Source: Zea mays (Eukaryota; Streptophyta; Magnoliopsida; Poales; Poaceae). From it: a stretch of 64,000 nt of DNA. Within the stretch, counting starts at the first letter, position 1. Each line of letters starts with the position of its first letter. The notes beneath the pieces were generated by a model. The model worked only from the letters and a program-made list of their open reading frames with translations, searched no databases and was not told where the DNA came from. Where the stretch lies: the NCBI RefSeq assembly GCF_902167145.1, contig NC_050096.1:265940622-266004621 (forward strand), in the 5' to 3' direction. Shown one piece after another: positions 36,255 to 46,661 of this stretch. A program made the position numbers and the translations under genes.

Positions 36255-37130
36255 TTAACCCTGAGCGGTAGAAGCGACACTGGATACGGGTGAAGGAGGC
36301 ATCGCAGAGGTAGTCCCATTGGCACCAGGGGCTGGTCCTAGCTCCTCGGGAGCCTCTTCTCCCTCGCTTCCTGCTTCATTGGCCTCCATCTCCAGGTGGT
36401 GCATGTCCAAGTGATCATTTGCTTCCTCGAGTTCCCTCTGCACATCGTGAAGCTGGTTCTCCAAGACATCAATAGTGTTGTCTCGGATCTCCACTTGCTG
36501 CTCCAAGGTAGCGATACGCTGGCTCAGCCTTTCCACCTGCAGATCCTTCTCCACCAACTCTGTAGATAGGTCGACCACAAAATCTTCCCGACTGTCGAGA
36601 GTGAGCTTGGCAGTCTGAGCGGTGTTAGCAAGAAGTGCCATAGCATCGCTCTGAAGGGCCTGAAGGCGGTACAGCGCACTCATGCACTGAACAGTGACCC
36701 TCCCAACCAAGTCAGGATACATTGCCCACATATCCTTCACATGGCTCACGCGGTTACACCACATGGGATCATCCTTCTTCTCAGCAGGGAAGAGTCCCAA
36801 GGGGTGCATCACCATCTCCAGGGGATGGTAGCCACAGAAAGTCGTCAGAGTCTTCATGGCTGCTGCCTCAACGGTGTCGTCCATCCTGAGTCCAATCGTC
36901 TCAGAATCGAGAGAACGCCAACCCGGCTGAAGGGGATGAGCCTCCAAAGTTAGCCAGACCCGACAACGAGGTACCCGATGCTCCTCATACAACTGCACCG
37001 TGTACAAAGGGGGCGTAGGGTAACCGGCGGAGTTAAGCACTTCCCACAAGATGGAGGGAAAGCCATCGCGAGAAAGGAAGTCAGAACTGAAACGAGAGTC
37101 TCCTCCACTGGCGGGGGTGGGTGAATTCAT
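36255..37130 (-). CDS. Element E additional ORF upstream of gag
   Basis: An intact 291-codon frame in the same sense as gag-pol, between the 5' LTR (ends 37509) and gag (starts 36050). The N-terminal half is globular-looking with YEEHRVPRCRVWL, HPLQPGWRSL, TFCGYHPLEMVMHPLG and LFPAEKKDDPMWCNRV. The C-terminal half has a long heptad-like coiled coil (STELVEKDLQVERLSQRIAT, LEQQVEIRD, LENQLHDVQRELEEAN), then an acidic and Ser/Pro-rich tail. Similar proteins occur beside many grass retrotransposons; I know no established function. Its open frame, next to a gag-pol with three stops, could reflect youth or selection. Confidence 0.65.
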   Translation of the reverse strand: MNSPTPASGGDSRFSSDFLSRDGFPSILWEVLNSAGYPTPPLYTVQLYEEHRVPRCRVWLTLEAHPLQPGWRSLDSETIGLRMDDTVEAAAMKTLTTFCGYHPLEMVMHPLGLFPAEKKDDPMWCNRVSHVKDMWAMYPDLVGRVTVQCMSALYRLQALQSDAMALLANTAQTAKLTLDSREDFVVDLSTELVEKDLQVERLSQRIATLEQQVEIRDNTIDVLENQLHDVQRELEEANDHLDMHHLEMEANEAGSEGEEAPEELGPAPGANGTTSAMPPSPVSSVASTAQG

Positions 37131-37490
37131 CTGCGGAAGGGAATCAAAGATAAAGATTATGGTGGAAGGAAAAAGAAAAAGAGAGCCCGGATGATTCTAA
37201 AGAAAAAGGGTTAGCTCAAATTTTTAATTCCTCTTTGGGTTTTATAATGCATGCATGCTGGAAGAAACGTTGCCTCTCACAAGAAAATAGGGTGCCTTAA
37301 TAGGGCATCCTTCAAAATATAAGTATTGGCCCACAGGGCCTAATTAATTAGCCACCTATTTCTCCCTCTATGCCTAAGGCCTTTCGTCCTAGGTCTAGCG
37401 GTCTAGTCCTGACGATCCGTAACAGTTTCTAAGCAAGTTTTAGGTTTTGAAAATTGGTATTCATGGTTTATTGTCCTCATCTGTGGTGGA

Positions 37491-37508
37491 ATTTGCTCCG
37501 ATACCAGC
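37491..37508 (-). other. Element E primer-binding site
   Basis: On the element strand the sequence immediately inside the 5' LTR reads TGGTATCGGAGCAAATTCC, complementary to the 3' end of initiator methionine tRNA as in many chromoviruses. Confidence 0.75.
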
Positions 37509-40500
37509 TGTGGCAGAACCACCCGAATTATTCCAGCTTAAGTGCCTAAGTCACGCCCCAGGGGTCGTAACACACTTAAATCGGAATAACCCGTCAGTCC
37601 CTCAGATCTAGTCTGATAGAGCCACTTAACCAGGATCAAATTCCACAATCCCACTCGAAGGTGAGTCACAGAAGAAATACAATAAAACAGGAAACCTCAA
37701 ATTAAGTACTGAGTTATTACATAAATCGGAGTTTTTGAGTAGCAAATAAAGTTCACGAAATAAAGTGCAGCGGATAATCGATGTCGTCGGTAATGAGGAA
37801 ATGGGCAAGGCCTGGCCCACTACTCCTCCTGCTCCTCTCCTGCCGGAGCAACATCCCACTCGACCGTCCAACCCGGTGGCAGGGTGGTAGGCCAAGTCAC
37901 ACCATCAACCAAATCCTGCATGGTACCTGCAAAAATGGTGCCACAAGCAAGGCTGAGTATACTAATACTCAGCTAGACTTAACCGGTGTGAGGAGTCTAC
38001 TCCTCTACCTCTAGACTATGCAGCTGTTTGGCTGAGGGGTTTGGTTTGCCAAAAGCACTAGCTGTTTCTAAAATCAATTTTTAGCTTTTCAAATTCTACC
38101 ATCATTAACTTTAGCTAGATTTGCTCCTTCTAAGCATTCATGGTAACAATCAATTAGTTCAATCAACAAGTTATCTCATATAACCACATTTCACTTCTTA
38201 CTCGATGCAGTACAAGGAATCAAGCAGTCTCATTAGCTGCGAGAAGCAGACGATTCGAATCGAGTTTTAACCTTGCAAGGTAAACCTAAACACACGGCAT
38301 GTCAGGGTACTCCGACCCCACACATGACAACCGTCCCCATTGATTCCCCGTTCGCGTCCAGGCCTCACCGCCTTGGCATACAATGCTCCACTGACCCCGG
38401 CTGCCACCGTGCAGTGACCGCACTTGTACCCACCATAGCTAGCATGGGAGACCCAGTCTCAGGTCGCATGAGGGATAAAGTCCGCGCCCGGCTTCACTCA
38501 GGTACTAGGTTTACCGGTTACCATTTTTCCCGGCATGTGCTTAGTACGTTCAAAAGCTTGACTCAGGTATCCACACATTAATCCTTAATTCATTTTTCTC
38601 GTCTCATGGACAAGGCATCCTCCCTGGATCCAAGTCCATAGACCAACATATATCCCGTTATCAAGATGAATACAATCAATTCCTGACCTCGCGCGAGTGC
38701 TAGAAAAATCACTCGACTTCTACCGAGATCCTGATTAGCAAGCAGCTACTCGACCTAGCATACTAGTATTCATCTCAAAAGGAATCCTAAGTTCATGCAA
38801 CTAGAGGTTTCAAGCAATTCCTACACTTAAGTGCACATTGCAATCCTACAAGCATTAAGTGTAGTAAAATAGCATAATTAACAGGTTATGCATAAAACCG
38901 GGGCTTGCCTTCAATTGCTGGGGCTGCGGGGAGATCCTCAATAGCAGCCTCTGAAGCCTGCTCCTGGTCCTCCTCTTGTACAGGTCCTTGCTCGGGGATG
39001 AGCACGTACTCTCCGTCGGCAAGATTACAATCTAATGAATGCAATGCGTAAGATATATGCATGATATGATAGGTGCTTTTAGAAATTTCAACTTTAAAGG
39101 TGTATGATCTTCTTGAGTTAAACAAGGTCAACTTTGCTTATGTAAAACCCTTTAGTGGTATACTTGGTAAGTTGGGTTAGACTTAGCTAAGGTAAGTGGT
39201 AGGTTAAATTTTGGGGTTCCACTGAATTCCTTTTAAGTCTTAGGGAGAATTGATAAGTTCTCAAGTTAGACTTATTGGGATGAGGTTTATTTCCTTCTTT
39301 CCTTTTCTTTTATTCTTTTAATGTTTTGGAGTAGGTTTGAACTACAAGTTGCTTTTATAAAATTCTAAAAATTCCACAAAAATTACAGTGGCTTGTTACT
39401 GGTATGTGTTGCTCTGTCTCAAAATTTGGGGAGCAGAAAGTGAATAGTTTTCTCTGGACAAAATTATTAAATTCTAGGGCAGAAGGGGTGCTTTGAACTA
39501 CAACTATTATTTAACAGTGGGTAATTTTCTAAAACTTATTTTTGCTGACCTTTAGGTGTCATAACATGGCTTGATACAAATTTCTAGCCATTAATACCTT
39601 TTAATTAGTTTCCTATGGTTTTCTCAAGTTTCTAGCAAAATGGGTGCTTTCTACTACCACTATATTTGAAAAACATCAAACAACAGAGTTCTTATTTTTC
39701 TTGGGTATTATTTTGTGCAAGAGCAATCATTCTGAAGTTTGGTATCTTTTTGCTTAAGGGAAGGGGTGGTTTGCATTATTTGAATTAAATGGCCTTTTTC
39801 TTAAATTACTAGCAAAAGGTATGGGTTTACTTCTTTTTCATAGGTTTGCATTTTTCACTGGTGGTTTATCTCATCATGGACTTAGCAAATTTTTGGTTGC
39901 CCATTATCACATTAATAGGGGTTGTTCATGATTTATTTGGAAAATGCCTTATTCTCACTTTGCATTTATTTTCCTTACTTAACAAGTTGGGCTGGGGTGC
40001 TCTGTATTTTTGTAGTGGGGCTCTGGTGGTTGTAAGTCCACTGGATTTTTATTAAGTATTTTGGTTATAGTTTTGCCTCCTTAATAATTGATTTTCAGTC
40101 TATATAAGGCTAAATAAATCATCTTAATTAAAAACTGGTCCAAATTAATGGTCTCTGTATTTTTCCTAGGTTCTCTGTTGCATAAGTAAACTAGGAAAAA
40201 GATTATTAATCACTGTTCATTAATTTCTAATGCCTTTCTGATTTTCTCTAAGTTTTGGACAAAATAGCTTTAAATGAATAACTACATCATAATTTCCAAT
40301 GCTGGGGTTCCTACTATTTTTAAACAGTGTCTAAATAAGGTTTGAACATCTACAAATTTTCTTAAGTTCAACACAGAAGAAAAACTAATTTTCCTTAATT
40401 AAACAGGGTTTAGTGGGTTTCTGTTTTTAAATTTAAACTCTAAAATTTTGAACAGAAAGCATGGGGTTCACTATTTTTAAATGATAGGTCATAATATTCC

Positions 40501-41200
40501 AGAGCTAGCAAAATTGGTTTGACAACTTTTTATTAAGATTTCATCAAGTTATGGATTTTCTAAGTTCTCTGGTCATTTTAAAAAGAATAACAGAATTGAT
40601 TAAATGGAAATCCACTTTGCACTGGGGTCCCTGGCGGGTTTTCTAAGTTTTCTTCGCGAATCAGTCCTTAGGTTACTATTTGCATGAGTCACTGACATTA
40701 CAGAAAACCCCTCAGGTTCTACAGATCCTAACCCGAGGTCCTTCTTCTACCTTAAACAGTAGCCGCGGCGAAGAAAAGGGCGGAGGGGCTTACCGGCGGC
40801 AAGATTGCTCCGGTGAAGCGGTCGAGGACGAAGGGGAGGTCTCGGGGATCACAACGGTGTGCGGAACGCCGTCGGAGATGGCCGGAGTCGGTCGGTCCAC
40901 GCGCGCAGGCGGGGATGCTCGTCGGCGGCGAGGAGACCGGCCTAGTCATGGCGAGATAGTTCAATCAAATGGGTCAGGGAGGTCCACGGGATGCCAGAGA
41001 AGCTATGAGCGCGAGGAATTGGTCGAAGACTCACTGGATAGCTCGGTCCACGCGCGGCGGCGGAAGACCGAAGTCCGGTGAGGTCGATCTCGGGCCTCCG
41101 GTGAAGTCCGGCCGGGTCCGAGGGCTTGGCAAGCTTCACGGGCTACTGGCGGAGCTAGCCGAAGCACTGGCTGGGCTTGAGGGTGGCTGGAGTGGGCTGG
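37509..41200 (-). repeat. Element E right (5') LTR, part left of element D
   Basis: Starts TGTGGCAGAACCACCC and parallels the left LTR up to GGAGTGGGCTGG, where element D is inserted. It contains the roughly 200 bp missing from the left LTR. Confidence 0.9.
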
Positions 41201-42531
41201 TGAAAGTCGCCTAGAGGGGGGGTGAATAGGGCGAAACTGAAATTTACAAATGTAAACACAACTACAAGCCGGGTTAGCGTTAGTAATGAAGAAACGAGTC
41301 CGCGAGAGAGGGCGCAAAACAAATCCCAAGCGAATAAGCAAGTGAGACACGGAGATTTGTTTTACCGAGGTTCGGTTCTTGCAAACCTACTCCCCGTTGA
41401 GGAGGCCACAAAGGCCGGGTCTCTTTCAACCCTTCCCTCTCTCAAACGATCCACGGATCGAGTGAGCTTTCTCTTCTCAATCACTTGGAACACAAAGTTC
41501 CCACAAGGACCACCACAAGTTTGGTGTCTCTTGCTTCAAATTACAAGTGAGTTTGATTGCAAAGAATGGATCAAGAAAGAAGAAAGCAATCCAAGCGCAA
41601 GAGCTCGAAAGAACACAAGCAAATCACTCTCTCTAATCACTATGGCGTTGTGTGGAGTTTGGAGAGGATTTGATCTCTTTGGTGTGTCTAGAATTGAATG
41701 CTAGAGCTCTTGTAGTAGTTGGGAAGTGGAAAACTTGGATGCAATGAATGGTGGGGTGGTTGGGGTATTTATAGCCCCAACCACCAAAAGTGGCCGTTGG
41801 GAGGCTGTCTGCTCGATGGCGCACCGGACAGTCCGGTGCACACCGGACAGTCCGGTGCCCCTTGCCACGTCATCACTGCCGTTGGATTCTAGCCGTTGGA
41901 GCTTCTGTCTTGTGGGCCCGCCTGGGTGTCCGGTGCACACCGGACATCTACTGTTCCTTGTCCGGTGTGCCGGAATGGGCGCGCCTGACATCTGCGCGCG
42001 CAGAGCGCGCATTAAATGCGCGGCAGAGAGCCGTTGGCGCGGAGATAGCCGTTGCTCCGCTAGTACACCGGACAGTCCGGTGCACACCGGACAGTCCGGT
42101 GAATTATAGCGGAGCGACTGAAGTGAAATCCCGAGGCTGGCGAGTTCCTGAGGCCGCGCTTCCTTGGAGCACCGGACACTGTCCGGTGTACACCGGACAG
42201 TCCGGTGAATTATAGCGCGCCAGCCTGGAAAATTCCCGAAGGTGGCGAGTTTGCGCTGAAGTCCTCTGGTGCACCGGACACTGTCCGGTGGTGCACCGGA
42301 CACTGTCCGGTGTACACCGGACAGTCCGGTGCTCCCAGACCAGAGGGCCTTCGGTTCCCACTTGGCTCCTTTGTTGAATCCAAAACTTGGTCTTTTTATT
42401 GGCTGATTGTGAACCTTTTACACCTGTGTAATCTATACACTTGGGCAAACTTAGTTAGTCCAAATGTTTGTGTTGGGCAATTCAACCACCAAAATTAATT
42501 AGGGACTAGGTGTAAGCCTAATTCCCTTTCA
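41201..42531 (-). repeat. Element D left (3') LTR
   Basis: 1331 bp, TGAAAGTCGCCTAG to ATTCCCTTTCA on the plus strand. On the element strand, GCTATAAATACCCC near 41765-41778 is the TATA box. Between 41820 and 42335 lie at least seven full palindromes CACCGGACAGTCCGGTG or ACCGGACACTGTCCGGT, which on the element strand puts them in U3 upstream of the TATA box. Confidence 0.95.
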
Positions 42532-43405
42532 ATCTCCCCCTTTTTGGTGATTGATGCCAACACAAACCAAAGCAAATATAGAAGTGCACAATTGAACTAG
42601 TTTGCATAATGTAAGTGTAAAGGTTGCTTAGAATTGAGCCAATATAAATACTTACAAGATATGCAAGGATTGTTTCTTTCTTATAACATTTTGGACCACG
42701 TTTGCACCACGAGTTTTGTTTTTGCAAACTCTTTTGTAAATCCTTTTCAAAGCTCTTTTGCACATAGTCAAAGGTGAATGAATAAAATTTTGCAAAGCAT
42801 TGTTAAGATTTGAAATTTTCTCCCCCTGTTTCAAATGCTTTTCCTTTTGACTAAACAAAACTCCCCCTAAAAGAGATCCTCCTCTTAGTGTTCAAGAGGG
42901 TTTTGATATATCATTTTGAAATACTACTTTCTCCCCCTTTTGAACACAATAGGATACCAATTTGAAAAAATATTCAACACTAAGTTTTTGAAATTGGTGG
43001 TGTGGTGCGGTCCTTTTGCTTTGGGCTCACTTCTCCCCCTTTTTGGCATGAATCGCCAAAAACGGAATCATTAGAGCCCTCGAAGTGCTTTCTTCCCTTT
43101 GGTCATAAATAAATGAGTTAAGATTATACCAAAGATGAAGCCTGGACCTTTTGCCTTGGGCTCCTACTCTCTCCCCAAAGACAAAGTCCTTTTCTTGGTG
43201 CTCATGCTTTCTCCCTCATGAATGGAGAGTGACTTGGAGCGTCGGCGAGGTATGAGTTACGGAGTGGAAGCCTTTGTCTTCGCCGAAGACTCCAATTTCC
43301 TTTCAATATACCTATGACTTGGTTTGAGATAGACTTGAAAACCCATTAGTCATAGCATATAAAAGAGATATGATCAAAGGTATATAGATGAGCTATGTGT
43401 GCAAT
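42532..43405 (-). other. Element D 3' non-coding region with multiple polypurine tracts
   Basis: ATCTCCCCCTTTTTGG (42532-42547) touches the LTR and reads as the priming polypurine tract on the element strand. Further copies, CTCCCCCTGTTTC, CTCCCCCTAAAAG, TCTCCCCCTTTTG and TCTCCCCCTTTTTGGC, follow at about 42820-43045. Multiple tracts are a published Sirevirus signature. Confidence 0.75.
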
Positions 43406-46400
43406 CTAGCAAAAGAAATTGCGTGAATCAAGAATATTGAGCTCATGCCTAAGTTTGTTAAAAGATTGTTCATCAAGAGGCTTGGTAAAGATATCGGCTA
43501 ATTGATCTTTAGTATTAATGTATGAAATCTCGATATCTCCCTTTTGTTGGTGATCCCTCAAAAAGTGATACCGAATGGCTATGTGCTTAGTGCGGCTATG
43601 CTCGATGGGATTGTCGGCCATTTTGATTGCACTCTCATTATCACATAGCAAAGGGACTTTGGTTAATTTGTAACCGTAGTCCCGCAGGGTTTGCCTCATC
43701 CAAAGCAATTGCGCGCAACAATGACCTGCGGCAATATACTCGGCTTCGGCGGTGGAAAGAGCGACCGAATTTTGCTTCTTTGAAGCCCAAGACACCAAGG
43801 ATCTTCCCAAGAACTGGCAAGTCCCCGATGTGCTCTTCCTATTGATTTTACACCCCGCCCAATCGGCATCCGAATAACCAATTAAATCAAATGTGGATCC
43901 CCTAGGATACCAAAGCCCAAACTTAGGAGTATAAGCCAAATATCTCAAGATTCGTTTCACGGCCGTAAGGTGAGCTTCCTTAGGGTCGGCTTGGAATCTT
44001 GCACACATGCATACGGAAAGCATAATATCCGGTCGAGATGCACATAAATAGAGTAAAGAACCTATCATCGACCAGTATACCTTTTGATCCACGGACTTAC
44101 CTCCCGTGTCGAGGTCGAGATGCCCATTGGTTCCCATGGGTGTCTTGATGGGCTTGGCATCCTTCATCCCAAACTTGGTTAGAATGTCTTGAGTATACTT
44201 CGTTTGGCTGATGAAGGTGCCCTCTTGGAGTTGTTTGACTTGGAATCCTAGAAAATACTTCAACTCCCCCATCATTGACATCTCGAATTTCTGTGTCATG
44301 ATCCTACTAAACTCTTCACATGTAGATTCGTTAGTAGATCCAAATATGATATCATCAACATAAATTTGGCATACAAACAAATCATTCTCAAGAGTTTTGG
44401 TAAAGAGTGTAGGATCGGCCTTTCCGACTTTGAATCCATTTGCAGTAAGAAAATCTCTAAGGCATTCATACCATGCTCTTGGGGCTTGCTTGAGCCCATA
44501 AAGCGCCTTAGAGAGCTTATAGACATGGTTAGGATACTCACTGACTTCAAAGCCGGGAGGTTGCTCAACATAGACCTCTTCCTTGATTGGTCCATTGAGG
44601 AAGGCACTTTTCACGTCCATTTGATAAAGCTTAAAACCATGGTAAGTAGCATAGGCTAATAATATGCGAATTGACTCAAGCCTAGCTACGGGTGCATAGG
44701 TTTCACCGAAATCCAAACCTTCGACTTGGGAGTATCCCTTGGCCACAAGTCGAGCTTTGTTCCTTGTCACCACACCATGCTCATCTTGCTTGTTGCGGAA
44801 GACCCATTTGGTTCCTACAACATTTTGGTTAGGACGTGGAACTAAATGCCATACCTCATTTCTAGTGAAGTTGTTGAGCTCTTCTTGCATCGCCACCACC
44901 CAATCCGAATCTTGGAGTGCTTCCTCTACCCTGTGTGGCTCAATAGAGGAAACAAACGAGTAATGTTCACAAAAATGGGCAACACGAGATCGAGTAGTTA
45001 CCCCCTTATGAATGTCGCCGAGGATGGTGTCGACGGGGTGATCTCGTTGAATTGCTTGATGGACTCTTGGGTGTGGCGGCCTTTGTTCCTCATCCTCCTT
45101 GTCTTCCTCATTTGCATCTCCCCCTTGATCAATGCCATCATCTTGAGGTGACTCATTTGCTTGATCTTCTACTTCATCAACTTGAGCTTCATCCTCATTT
45201 TGAGTCGGTGGAGATGCTTGCATGGAGGAGGATGGTTGATCTTGTGCATTTGGAGGCTCTTCGGATTCCTTAGGACACACATCCCCAATGGACATGTTCC
45301 TTAGCGCGATGCACGGAGCCTCTTCTTCACCTATCTCATCAAGATCAACTTGCTCTACTTGAGAGCCATTAGTCTCATCAAACACAACGTCACATGAGAC
45401 TTCAACTAGTCCAGTGGACTTGTTAAAGACCCTATATGCCCTTGTGTTTGAGTCATAACCAAGTAAAAAGCCTTCTACAGTCTTAGGAGCAAATTTAGAT
45501 TTTCTACCTCTTTTAACTAGAATAAAGCATTTGCTACCAAAGACTCTAAAATATGAAATGTTGGGCTTTTTACCGGTTAGGAGTTCATATGATGTCTTCT
45601 TGAGGATTCGGTGTAGATATAACCAGTTGATGGCGTAGCAAGCGGTGTTGACCGCCTCGGCCCAAAACCGATCCGAAGTCTTGTACTCATCAAGCATGGT
45701 CCTTGCCATGTCCAATAGAGTTCTATTCTTCCTCTCCACTACACCATTTTGTTGTGGCGTGTAGGGAGAAGAGAACTCATGCTTGATGCCCTCCTTCTCA
45801 AGGAAGCCTTCAATTTGAGAGTTCTTGAACTCCGTCCCGTTGTCGCTTCTAATTTTCTTGATCCTTAAGTCGAACTCATTTTGAGCCCGTCTCAAGAATC
45901 CCTTTAAGGTTTCTTGGGTTTGAGATTTTTCCTGTAAAAAGAATACCCAAGTGAAGCGAGAATAATCATCCACAATAACTAGACAGTACTTACTCCCGCC
46001 GATGCTTATGTAAGCGATCGGGCCGAATAGATCCATGTGCAGGAGCTCCAGTGGCCTGTCGGTTGTCATTATGTTCTTATGCGGATGATGAGTGCCAACT
46101 TGCTTCCCTGCTTGGCATGCGCTACAAATCCTGTCTTTCTCAAAATGAACATTTGTTAGTCCTAAAATGTGTTCTCCCTTTAGAAGCCTATGAAGATTCT
46201 TCATCCCAACGTGGGCTAGTCGGCGGTGCCAGAGCCAACCCATGTTAGTCTTAGCAATTAAGCAAGTGTCGAGTTTAGCTCTATCAAAATCTACCAAGTA
46301 TAGCTGACCCTCTAACACTCCCTTAAATGCTATTGAATCATCACTTCTTCTAAAGACAGTGACACCAATATCAGTAAAAAGACAGTTGTAGCCCATTTGA

Positions 46401-46648
46401 CATAATTGAGAAACAGAAAGCAAATTGTAATCTAGAGAATCTACAAGAAAAACATTGGAAATAGAATGGTCAGGAGATATAGCAATTTTACCCAAACCTT
46501 TGACCAAACCTTGATTTCCATCCCCGAATGTGATCGCTCTTTGGGGATCTTGGTTTTTCTCATATGAGGAGAACATCTTTTTCTCCCCAGTCATGTGGTT
46601 TGTGCACCCGCTGTCGAGTATCCAACTTGAGCCCCCGGATGCATAAAC
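43406..46648 (-). CDS. Element D pol polyprotein
   Basis: An open frame of about 1080 codons. It opens at 46648, right after a TAG that is part of TTTTGTAG, and the first in-frame ATG is 46594. I extend to 46648 because the protease motif [11 protein letters not shown] (residues 11-21) lies mostly upstream of that ATG. Then GAG pre-integrase ([11 protein letters not shown], about 136), integrase with catalytic Asp in MDLFGP (about 205), Asp in [10 protein letters not shown] (about 268) and Glu in [10 protein letters not shown] (about 303), a Glu/Gln/Asp-rich hinge, RT with [10 protein letters not shown] and [12 protein letters not shown] (about 762), and RNase H with [11 protein letters not shown] and [12 protein letters not shown]. 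It ends in a [12 protein letters not shown] tail at TGA/TAG 43406. All frames are intact. The start and the way pol is expressed relative to gag (16 nt and one frame apart) are unresolved. Confidence 0.9.
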   Translation of the reverse strand, partial: VYASGGSSWILDSGCTNHMTGEKKMFSSYEKNQDPQRAITFGDGNQGLVKGLGKIAISPDHSISNVFLVDSLDYNLLSVSQLCQMGYNCLFTDIGVTVFRRSDDSIAFKGVLEGQLYLVDFDRAKLDTCLIAKTNMGWLWHRRLAHVGMKNLHRLLKGEHILGLTNVHFEKDRICSACQAGKQVGTHHPHKNIMTTDRPLELLHMDLFGPIAYISIGGSKYCLVIVDDYSRFTWVFFLQEKSQTQETLKGFLRRAQNEFDLRIKKIRSDNGTEFKNSQIEGFLEKEGIKHEFSSPYTPQQNGVVERKNRTLLDMARTMLDEYKTSDRFWAEAVNTACYAINWLYLHRILKKTSYELLTGKKPNISYFRVFGSKCFILVKRGRKSKFAPKTVEGFLLGYDSNTRAYRVFNKSTGLVEVSCDVVFDETNGSQVEQVDLDEIGEEEAPCIALRNMSIGDVCPKESEEPPNAQDQPSSSMQASPPTQNEDEAQVDEVEDQANESPQDDGIDQGGDANEEDKEDEEQRPPHPRVHQAIQRDHPVDTILGDIHKGVTTRSRVAHFCEHYSFVSSIEPHRVEEALQDSDWVVAMQEELNNFTRNEVWHLVPRPNQNVVGTKWVFRNKQDEHGVVTRNKARLVAKGYSQVEGLDFGETYAPVARLESIRILLAYATYHGFKLYQMDVKSAFLNGPIKEEVYVEQPPGFEVSEYPNHVYKLSKALYGLKQAPRAWYECLRDFLTANGFKVGKADPTLFTKTLENDLFVCQIYVDDIIFGSTNESTCEEFSRIMTQKFEMSMMGELKYFLGFQVKQLQEGTFISQTKYTQDILTKFGMKDAKPIKTPMGTNGHLDLDTGGKSVDQKVYWSMIGSLLYLCASRPDIMLSVCMCARFQADPKEAHLTAVKRILRYLAYTPKFGLWYPRGSTFDLIGYSDADWAGCKINRKSTSGTCQFLGRSLVSWASKKQNSVALSTAEAEYIAAGHCCAQLLWMRQTLRDYGYKLTKVPLLCDNESAIKMADNPIEHSRTKHIAIRYHFLRDHQQKGDIEISYINTKDQLADIFTKPLDEQSFNKLRHELNILDSRNFFC

Positions 46649-46661
46649 CTACAAAACAAGT

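Noticed and set aside
41821..42335. Regularly repeated palindromes resembling a CRISPR array
   Set aside because: Spacing is irregular, units sit inside eukaryotic LTRs and occur in both LTR copies; they are Sirevirus palindromes.
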